A stretch of DNA of 6,830 bases. It comes from DASUFH01 sp036274645. Lineage in GTDB: Bacteria; Acidobacteriota; Terriglobia; 20CM-2-55-15. Below, in pieces: positions 1 through 4,911 of the stretch. The position numbers were made by a program, and so were the translations under genes. Within the stretch, counting starts at the first letter, position 1; every line of letters begins with the position of its first letter. Where the stretch lies: NCBI GenBank assembly GCA_036274645.1, contig DASUFH010000082.1:1-6830 (forward strand), given 5' to 3'. The notes under the pieces were generated by a model that was not told the origin of the DNA, made no database searches, and was given only the letters and a program-made list of their open reading frames with translations.

Positions 1-2
1 TG

Positions 3-1115
3 GTCCTCACGCCGCATCCCAACGAGATCCCTCAGCGTTACCGATCCTTCGCCCACTGCGTTTCCTTGCCGGAACTTCTCGAATCCAACCTCCGCTGGCA
101 CATCCGGTTGGCCCAAACGATGCGCCGCTACGAAGAGATCCAGGCCCATTTCGAAAACGCCGAATCCATCCTCATCCTGCTGCAGGATGACCCCGACCCG
201 GACGCGATCGGCAGTGGACTGGCTCTGCGGCAGGCGCTGGGCCGGAACAAGCAGACGGCCCCGCTCGGCTCTTTCGGTCAGGTGACCCGGCCTGAAAACA
301 TGGCGATGGTGAAGATTCTGGAAATCGAGATCGAAAAGATCACCACCGCCCGGCTCAAGGAGTTCGACCGGATAGCGGTGGTGGATCTGCAGCCGCCGCA
401 CCTGGCGCATCCTCCCGAATTCGTCGACCTCGTCATCGATCACCATCCCGAGCAATTCACCTACAAAAGCCACATTAAAGACATCCGGCCACGATACGGG
501 GCGACCTCAACGATCATGCTCGAATATCTGGTTTGCGCGGGCGCCAACATCGGGACCCGGCTGGCCACGGCGATGCTCTATGGCATCAAGAGCGATACAT
601 TCTTCCTGACCCGCGATGTCAATGAGTGGGACGTCGAAGCGTTTTCCTTTCTTTATCCCCTCGCCAACCAGAACCAGATGCGCCGCATCGAACGGCCGGA
701 ACTGCCGCCGGCCGCGCTGGATGCGCTCAGCAAGGCGCTCAAGACGCGCCATTTGGTCGGCAAGGTGGCGTTTGTTCATCTGGGACGCGTGGAGCGTGAC
801 GACCTGATTCCGCAGATCGCGGACTTCAGCCTCTCGTTCGAAGGCATCGAATGGGCGGTCGTCAGCGGCTTCTTCGATTCCAATCTGATCATCTCGGTGC
901 GCAACGTCGGTTATGTGCGCGCCGCCGGACGCGTGGTCAAGGACGCGTTTGGGGCCGTCGGATCGGCGGGCGGCCATGCGTCCATGGCGAAGGCGATTAT
1001 CCCGCTATCGCAGGTATCCGCCGTCTGGGGCATCGATGCCCGCAACTCCCGCTCCGTCGACAAACGGGCGGAACGAGAATTCCTCAAGGCTCTCCATTCC
1101 GAACGCGACAAGTGA
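3..1115 (+). CDS. DHH/DHHA1 family phosphoesterase (NrnA-like), 5' end uncertain or outside the window
   Basis: Likely a metal-dependent cytoplasmic phosphoesterase of the DHH superfamily. Relatives (NrnA type) degrade short oligoribonucleotides and/or pAp; the exact substrate here is not known. Counting from the TTG at 66, motif I is DDPDPDAIGSG (residues 41-51), the motif II Asp is D107 in VVDLQP, the signature DHH is D125-H127 in VIDHHPE, and a further acidic ligand is D177 in GIKSDTFF. The C-terminal DHHA1 substrate-binding part carries GSAGGHASM (299-307). In motif I the usual first metal-binding His is a Gln (Q40). The start is undecided. The frame is open to the window edge with coding-like G/C third positions, and neither TTG 66 nor ATG 120 has a good ribosome binding site, so the true start may lie upstream. 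The 3' end overlaps dtd by 4 bases (GTGA), suggesting translational coupling. The family call is firm; the substrate is not. Confidence 0.88.
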   Translation, partial: VLTPHPNEIPQRYRSFAHCVSLPELLESNLRWHIRLAQTMRRYEEIQAHFENAESILILLQDDPDPDAIGSGLALRQALGRNKQTAPLGSFGQVTRPENMAMVKILEIEIEKITTARLKEFDRIAVVDLQPPHLAHPPEFVDLVIDHHPEQFTYKSHIKDIRPRYGATSTIMLEYLVCAGANIGTRLATAMLYGIKSDTFFLTRDVNEWDVEAFSFLYPLANQNQMRRIERPELPPAALDALSKALKTRHLVGKVAFVHLGRVERDDLIPQIADFSLSFEGIEWAVVSGFFDSNLIISVRNVGYVRAAGRVVKDAFGAVGSAGGHASMAKAIIPLSQVSAVWGIDARNSRSVDKRAEREFLKALHSERDK

Positions 1116-1555
1116 AAGCGGTCATTCAGCGGGTCTCGGCAGCGCGCGTCGTCATTGCCGGAAGTGAACACGCCCGCATCGGATCGGGTATGGTCATCCT
1201 CCTGGGCGTGGAAAAGGACGACACCGCGGATGACGCCGCCTGGCTGGCCAGGAAGGCCGTGGAATTGCGCATGTTCGAAGACGACGCCGGCAAAATGAAC
1301 CGGTCCATCGAGGAAACCCGGGGCGAAGTCCTCGCCGTCTCCCAGTTCACCCTGCTCGGCGATTGCAGAAAGGGCCGCCGGCCCTCATTCGATCGCGCCG
1401 CGCCGCCCGACTCCGCGCGGGGTCTCTACGAGCAATTCGTCACCGCCCTCCGGGAACGCGGCGCGCGGGTCTCGACCGGCGTGTTTCAGGCCATGATGAA
1501 TGTCGAACTCACCAACTCCGGACCGGTGACCTTTATCCTCGATACCCGCGCCTGA
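1112..1555 (+). CDS. dtd: D-aminoacyl-tRNA deacylase (DTD)
   Basis: DTD hydrolyses D-amino acids (and glycine mischarged on tRNA-Ala) from tRNA, a chiral proofreading step in the cytoplasm; the enzyme is a homodimer. The product from GTG 1112 is 147 aa, the normal family length, and begins MKAVIQRVSAARV as typical DTDs do. The two hallmark active-site motifs are present: SQFTL at residues 77-81, and NSGPVT at 135-140 with the Gly-cisPro pair G137-P138. RKGRRPSF (86-93) also matches the family. GTG 1112 is chosen over upstream in-frame codons because it gives the canonical N terminus and overlaps the preceding stop (GTGA). There is no obvious Shine-Dalgarno, so translation is probably coupled to the DHH gene. 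A palindromic repeat begins 39 bp after the stop. Nothing looks truncated. Confidence 0.97.
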   Translation: MKAVIQRVSAARVVIAGSEHARIGSGMVILLGVEKDDTADDAAWLARKAVELRMFEDDAGKMNRSIEETRGEVLAVSQFTLLGDCRKGRRPSFDRAAPPDSARGLYEQFVTALRERGARVSTGVFQAMMNVELTNSGPVTFILDTRA

Positions 1556-1593
1556 TTGTTTGCCCCGAGCTGTCCGGAGGCATCGGAGTCCAC

Positions 1594-1639
1594 GTCTGCC
1601 CTGTAGGGGCGGTCATATAGACCGCCCCTACAGGCAGAC
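1594..1639. repeat. Standalone palindromic repeat (REP-like hairpin) between convergent genes
   Basis: The left arm is 1594-1614 and the right arm 1620-1639, with a 5-base loop (ATATA, 1615-1619). The arms are perfectly complementary over 20 bp apart from one extra C in the left arm, around the core TGTAGGGGCGGTC / GACCGCCCCTACA. The left arm (21 nt) recurs exactly in inverted orientation at 4871-4891, so this belongs to a dispersed family rather than being a private terminator. It lies 39 bp past the dtd stop and 15 bp past the methyltransferase stop. It could fold in either transcript and act as a bidirectional terminator or mRNA 3'-end stabiliser, but no T-run follows it on either strand. 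A GCAGAC tandem duplication (1634-1645) borders the right end. Confidence 0.85.
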
Positions 1640-1653
1640 GCAGACGCAAAACG

Positions 1654-2262
1654 TCATGCAACCCTTCGAATAACCGCAAACCACGTCTTCGGACCGCCCT
1701 TGCTGAACGCATCCTTGAATTCATCCCGGATCTCAAACCGGCTCGGCCGGATCGACTCGATGACCCAACCGGACGCAAACGCCTGTTCGATATTCTTGCG
1801 GGAAATTCGCCGTGGGCCCTGTTCACCGGGCTCCTCGTCGGAAAAGCACATCATAAACAGGCGGCCGCCTGGCTTGATCGCCGACTCCAGTCCTTTGACG
1901 TAGCGTGACCGATCCTCGTCACTGAACACGTGGAACAGCCCGGAATCAATGACGCTGTCGAAAGTCTTTGAAAGCTGCTCCAGCGCCAGCGCATCCATGA
2001 CCAGGAATGTCGCGGCGATCCCGCGCTCTTTCGCCTTCTCCCGGGCCAGTTGAATCGGACGCTCCAGAAAGTCGATGCCGGTGACGTCATGGCCCCGGCC
2101 GGCAAAATACAGCGCGTTTTCACCTGTGCCGCAACCGGCATCGAGCGCGGCGCCCGTGACCTGATCCGCCACTTCCACAAACGCTTTCTGGGGCCGGCCA
2201 ATCTCCCATGGCGGCTGGCGGGAGTAGATGTCTTCGAACATGTTCCTGTCCGGTATCGGCAT
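1654..2262 (-). CDS. Class I SAM-dependent methyltransferase
   Basis: A 202-aa Rossmann-fold methyltransferase that would transfer a methyl group from S-adenosylmethionine to an unidentified small molecule. The N terminus has the PPWEIGRPQ segment (residues 17-25) often seen in small-molecule methyltransferases related to the thiopurine/tellurite-resistance type. Motif I is ALDAGCGTGE (39-48), the ribose-binding acidic residue is D64 in GIDF, the adenine-contact region is MDA (89-91), the post-II motif is DSGLFHVF (106-113), and KPGGRL (130-135) precedes strand 5. The frame extends upstream to 2448, but ATG 2262 is chosen because it is preceded by AGAGAGG with 8 bases between it and the start. 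The gene is a single unit, divergent from the AAA+ gene and convergent with dtd. Detoxification of a thiol, metalloid or xenobiotic is a guess from family resemblance only. Confidence 0.9.
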   Translation of the reverse strand: MPIPDRNMFEDIYSRQPPWEIGRPQKAFVEVADQVTGAALDAGCGTGENALYFAGRGHDVTGIDFLERPIQLAREKAKERGIAATFLVMDALALEQLSKTFDSVIDSGLFHVFSDEDRSRYVKGLESAIKPGGRLFMMCFSDEEPGEQGPRRISRKNIEQAFASGWVIESIRPSRFEIRDEFKDAFSKGGPKTWFAVIRRVA

Positions 2263-2270
2263 GACGTAAT

Positions 2271-2277
2271 CCTCTCT
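2271..2277 (-). promoter_or_regulatory. Ribosome binding site of the methyltransferase
   Basis: Read on the minus strand this is AGAGAGG, 8 bases before ATG 2262. It is the clearest Shine-Dalgarno in the window and decides the start of the methyltransferase against the longer open frame reaching 2448. Confidence 0.7.
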
Positions 2278-2405
2278 ATGAATGGCAGTCGTTCGGGCAC
2301 TCCTAAAATACGGAGTTTTGAAAGCAGAAATCCACAGACAGATGCGATCCTCCGAACGGGAACCCTTTTCCGCCGAAACTCCGGATGGGACTGCGCGTTG
2401 CCGGG

Positions 2406-2411
2406 TATACT
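2406..2411 (+). promoter_or_regulatory. Possible -10 element (TATACT) directly upstream of the AAA+ start
   Basis: TATACT differs from the TATAAT consensus at one position and stands out in GC-rich surroundings. Transcription starting about 7 bases later would begin at or next to ATG 2418, implying a leaderless mRNA; that would agree with the lack of a Shine-Dalgarno there. No good -35 is seen: the hexamer at a 17-bp spacing is GGATGG. This may be coincidence. Confidence 0.3.
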
Positions 2412-2417
2412 CCGCCG

Positions 2418-3332
2418 ATGGCGTCAGAGGCCGTAACGGCATCGTCAATCAGCCGGACCTTTGCGGAATCGGGGTTTATCTGTTCCCCTGAAGTGGCCGT
2501 GTCGCTTTTTCTCACAGAGCGACTTGGCAAGCCGTTGCTGCTCGAAGGGCCACCTGGTGTGGGTAAGACGGAGATCGCGAAGTTGTGGGCGAAATATCAC
2601 GGAGCGCAACTGGTCCGGTTGCAGTGCTATGAGGGGCTCGACGAAGCAAAAGCGCTGTATGAGTGGTCGTATGGGAAGCAGATGCTCTACGCGCAGCTGC
2701 TGCGCGACAAGATGGGCGAAGCGCTGGCTCGCGCGGCCGACCTCGCCTCCGCGATTGCGCTGCTGCGCGATGAAGCCGACGCCTTCTTTTCCCGGGACTT
2801 TCTGCTGGCGCGGCCGCTCCTGCAGGCGATCCTGTCGGAGCGGCCGGTGGTTCTGCTGATCGACGAAGTCGATCGTTCCGATGAAGAGTTCGAGGCGTTC
2901 CTGCTCGAGGTGCTGTCGGACAATCAGGTTTCGATTCCCGAGTTGGGCACTCTCCGCGCATTGTCGCCACCGCGGGTTGTGCTCACCAGCAACGATACGC
3001 GTGAACTGTCGGACGCGCTTCGCCGCCGGTGTCTCTATCTTCACGTGGATTACCCTTCATTCGCAGACGAGTTGCGCATCATCGAAGCCCGCGCGCCGGG
3101 GCTGGCCGCCGGTCTCGCCGAGCGGGTCGTGCGGTTTGCGCAGTCGTTGCGCCGGGCCGACCTGCGCAAGGCGCCGGGGATTGCGGAAGTGGTCGACTGG
3201 GCGCTGGCTCTGATCGCGGTGGGCGCCGACGGACTGCCGCACGACGTGTTGCGCCAGACGCTCGGGGCGCTCCTGAAGAACCGGGAGGACGTGGAGCGTG
3301 TTCTGTCCGACCCGGCCCATTTCCGCGCATGA
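2418..3332 (+). CDS. MoxR/CoxD-type AAA+ ATPase
   Basis: A 304-aa MoxR-family AAA+ ATPase. Such proteins form ring ATPases that work with a VWA-domain partner as chaperones for metal-cofactor insertion or complex assembly; CoxD, for CO dehydrogenase maturation, is the best-known relative of this subtype. Walker A is GPPGVGKT (residues 44-51), Walker B VVLLIDE (144-150), sensor 1 N192 in VVLTSND, candidate arginine fingers R202-R204 (LRRRC), and a C-terminal helical lid with a sensor-2-like RRADLRKAPG (245-254). The segment between the Walker motifs (YEWSYGKQMLYAQLLRD, 81-97) matches the CoxD-like pattern. ATG 2418 fits the usual N-terminal length; an in-frame ATG at 2385 would add 11 poorly conserved residues. 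The stop overlaps the next gene by 4 bases (ATGA). No cox, mox or other client operon is visible, so the client is unknown. Confidence 0.9.
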   Translation: MASEAVTASSISRTFAESGFICSPEVAVSLFLTERLGKPLLLEGPPGVGKTEIAKLWAKYHGAQLVRLQCYEGLDEAKALYEWSYGKQMLYAQLLRDKMGEALARAADLASAIALLRDEADAFFSRDFLLARPLLQAILSERPVVLLIDEVDRSDEEFEAFLLEVLSDNQVSIPELGTLRALSPPRVVLTSNDTRELSDALRRRCLYLHVDYPSFADELRIIEARAPGLAAGLAERVVRFAQSLRRADLRKAPGIAEVVDWALALIAVGADGLPHDVLRQTLGALLKNREDVERVLSDPAHFRA

Positions 3333-4663
3333 TCAGCGCGCTGGCGCGCTTCGTCGACGCGTTGAGGGCGGAAGGGGTTGTGGTTTCGCCGGCCGAAACG
3401 CTCGACGCCGGACGCGCGCTGGATCTGGTGGGGCTGGAAGAGAAGCGCGCCGTCCACGCCGCGCTGAAGGCCACCCTGGTGAAGGATCGGCGCGCGGCGG
3501 AGGTCTTCGACCGGCTGTTCCAACGTTTTTTCGCTCCGCCTGTCTTCCCCAGGCGAGAGCAACGGCCTGGCGCCGGCGAGGGCGAACCCTCCAACCGGCG
3601 GAACCAGGGCGGTGGGATTCCGCCACCGGACGCCGATCGGAAGCCGAAGGCGCCGGACAACGCGACCGAAGGACAATCTCCACGACGACGCGCCGAGCCG
3701 GGCAAAGGCGTCAAGCCGCCGGCGCCGGCCCCCGACAAGCGGCGCCGGGACCGGGCGCTTCGAAACGACCGCCGCCAATCGGAGATCCCGAGCCGCGCCC
3801 AGGCGTCCAGGCCAAAGCCCGGTTCAGCCAGAGCCGAAGATCCCACTCACCGGATTCTTGCGGCCCGCATGTCCACCGACGAGGAACGCCGGATCGCGCA
3901 TGAAGTTCCGCGGTTGATCGAGGCGCTACGGCTCGGCCTGGGACGCCGGCTGGTTCGCGCGTCTTCCGGACGGCCCTGGGTGAGACGGGCGCTCCGTGAA
4001 AGCGTCGCTACGGGCGGTGTGCCGTTCACGATTCCCATGCGGGCGCCCAAACCCCGGCGCACACGCGTGGTGGTTCTGGCGGACGTGTCCTTTTCGACGG
4101 CGCGCGCGGCCGGGTTGTTTTTATGGATGGCCGCGTCGTTCCTGAAACTGGGACGCAACACCCGGACGCTCCTCTTCGTCGATCGCCCCGTCGATGCAAC
4201 CGAAGCCATTCGGCGCTGGGCGGCGCGCGCCGGAGCCGCCCTGCCCGCCTCCCAAACGGCGCCGTCGCGGCGCCCGCGCCCCGGAGAGTCCATCGCGCCT
4301 CACGGCGTCTCCTTTGCGGACATGATCGATACCCTTCCCGATCTGAATCCGCACGCGCCGTCAGACTACGGAACCGCGTTCCATGCGCTGCTCACATCGC
4401 CAAAGCGGCCACGCGGCCGCAACACCGTGCTGGTCATTCTCGGAGACGCTCGTACCAACCGGTTCGATCCGCTGCCCTGGACGCTGGAGGAACTGTCGCG
4501 TGGATGCCGCGCCGTGATCTGGCTCGCTTCGGAGCCCCGGCCCAAATGGGGTTCAGAGGACTCCGTCCTGCCTCTTTACCTTCCGTGGATCGACCTCGTG
4601 GTCGAGGCCACGGACCTGGCAGGGCTGGCCCATGGTCTGACCGAACTCATCCGGAGGTTGTAG
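3329..4663 (+). CDS. CoxE-like VWA-domain protein, MoxR partner
   Basis: A 444-aa VWA protein of the CoxE type, expected to partner the preceding MoxR ATPase. Three parts are visible. The N-terminal helical region (1-70) holds ALARFVDALRAEGVVVSP and FDRLFQRFF, typical of CoxE proteins. A linker of about 100 residues (71-172) is rich in Pro, Arg, Gly and Lys, probably disordered and strongly basic. The C-terminal VWA domain (about 245-444) has an intact metal-ion-dependent adhesion site: DVSFS at 252-256 (DxSxS), T349 in SDYGTAF, and D373 in LGDARTN. A second short Pro/Arg-rich insertion lies at about 303-325. There is no signal peptide or membrane segment, so it is probably cytoplasmic. ATG 3329 overlaps the ATPase stop (ATGA), implying coupled translation and defined stoichiometry. 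The role as ATPase adaptor follows from the family; the target is unknown. Confidence 0.88.
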   Translation: MISALARFVDALRAEGVVVSPAETLDAGRALDLVGLEEKRAVHAALKATLVKDRRAAEVFDRLFQRFFAPPVFPRREQRPGAGEGEPSNRRNQGGGIPPPDADRKPKAPDNATEGQSPRRRAEPGKGVKPPAPAPDKRRRDRALRNDRRQSEIPSRAQASRPKPGSARAEDPTHRILAARMSTDEERRIAHEVPRLIEALRLGLGRRLVRASSGRPWVRRALRESVATGGVPFTIPMRAPKPRRTRVVVLADVSFSTARAAGLFLWMAASFLKLGRNTRTLLFVDRPVDATEAIRRWAARAGAALPASQTAPSRRPRPGESIAPHGVSFADMIDTLPDLNPHAPSDYGTAFHALLTSPKRPRGRNTVLVILGDARTNRFDPLPWTLEELSRGCRAVIWLASEPRPKWGSEDSVLPLYLPWIDLVVEATDLAGLAHGLTELIRRL

Positions 4664-4696
4664 GACCCAAGCATGTTGAGCCCCCGTCTGCATGTA

Positions 4697-4715
4697 GGGC
4701 GGTCGATGACCGCCC
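4697..4715. repeat. Left REP-like hairpin within the long inverted repeat
   Basis: GGGCGGTC (4697-4704) and GACCGCCC (4708-4715) form a perfect 8-bp stem with a GAT loop, preceded by TGTA and followed by a C-run. It begins 34 bases after the VWA stop and would be the first strong stem in that transcript's 3' end. It lacks the U-tract of a classical intrinsic terminator. Confidence 0.75.
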
Positions 4716-4859
4716 CCCCCGTTGTCCATTGCCCATTGACTGTTGTCGATTGTGACCTGGACCTCTTTCATTGTTCGCTCAGGCAAGCCGGCCAACGAAC
4801 AATGAAAGAGGTTCATCGGACAATCGACAACAGTCAATGAACAATGGACAACCGGGGGC

Positions 4860-4878
4860 GGGCGGTCATAGACCGCCC
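4860..4878. repeat. Right REP-like hairpin within the long inverted repeat
   Basis: GGGCGGTC (4860-4867) and GACCGCCC (4871-4878) form a perfect 8-bp stem with an ATA loop. The segment 4871-4891 is the exact 21-nt reverse complement of 1594-1614. On the minus strand it follows the dnaE stop by about 33 bases. Confidence 0.78.
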
Positions 4879-4911
4879 CTACAGGGCAGACGGGGAATCA
4901 ACCTCTCTCGA

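Larger units (their letters stand above)
2263..2417. promoter_or_regulatory. Divergent intergenic promoter region
   Basis: A 155-bp spacer between the divergent methyltransferase and AAA+ ATPase genes; both promoters should lie here. It contains an AT-rich island unusual for this window, with ACTCC (2299-2303) and GGAGT (2312-2316) flanking TAAAATAC. On the minus strand the island reads TATTTT (2310-2305), a possible -10 for the methyltransferase, though no convincing -35 accompanies it. ACTCCG recurs at 2378-2383 and 2409-2414 and in reverse at 2311-2316, so these could be half-sites of a regulator. No riboswitch-like fold or small ORF was recognised. Confidence 0.45.
4675..4902. repeat. 228-bp nested inverted repeat (REPIN/MITE-like element)
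   Basis: The left arm (4675-4777) and right arm (4796-4902) are inverted copies, roughly 85-90% identical by eye, around an 18-base centre (4778-4795). The outer ends are GTTGA and TCAAC, followed inward by CCCCGTCTG / CAGACGGGG. Next comes a GGGCGGTC/GACCGCCC hairpin in each arm, then a T/G-rich block including CATTGACTGTTGTCGATTGT (4734-4753; inverted at 4818-4837), and near the centre ACCTCTTTCATTGTTCG (4761-4777) against CGAACAATGAAAGAGGT (4796-4812). The main differences are small indels by the hairpins and a diverged 7-base stretch (4754-4760). It fills nearly all of the 248-bp gap between the VWA and dnaE stops and encodes no protein. Its ends share sequence with the standalone repeat at 1594-1639, pointing to a mobile, non-autonomous repeat family. 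Confidence 0.85.

Noticed and set aside
851..1111. N-terminal extension of dtd
   Set aside because: It translates the DHH gene in the wrong frame. DTD family length and the MKAVIQRV start fix GTG 1112.
1594..1639. Simple rho-independent terminator
   Set aside because: The stem is strong, but no T-run follows on either strand and the arm recurs elsewhere. It is better called a dispersed repeat that may have terminator activity.
2263..2448. N-terminal extension of the methyltransferase to 2448
   Set aside because: It would overlap the start of the divergent ATPase. It has no conserved sequence, and ATG 2262 has a good Shine-Dalgarno.
3029..3328. Upstream extension of the VWA frame to 3029
   Set aside because: The extension lies wholly inside the ATPase gene and reads as Arg-rich out-of-frame sequence. 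ATG 3329 in the ATGA overlap gives the conserved CoxE-like N terminus.
3079..3846. Long antisense open frame (255 aa) over the ATPase/VWA junction
   Set aside because: Low-complexity Arg/Ala/Ser/Pro translation typical of the antisense of GC-rich coding sequence. It recognises no family and overlaps two clear genes.
3329..4663. Degenerate MIDAS in the VWA protein
   Set aside because: DVSFST lacks the usual Gly-Ser-Met ending but still satisfies DxSxS, and the later Thr and Asp ligands (T349, D373) are present.
4675..4902. CRISPR array
   Set aside because: Only two inverted arms and no series of direct repeats with unique spacers; no cas gene in the window.
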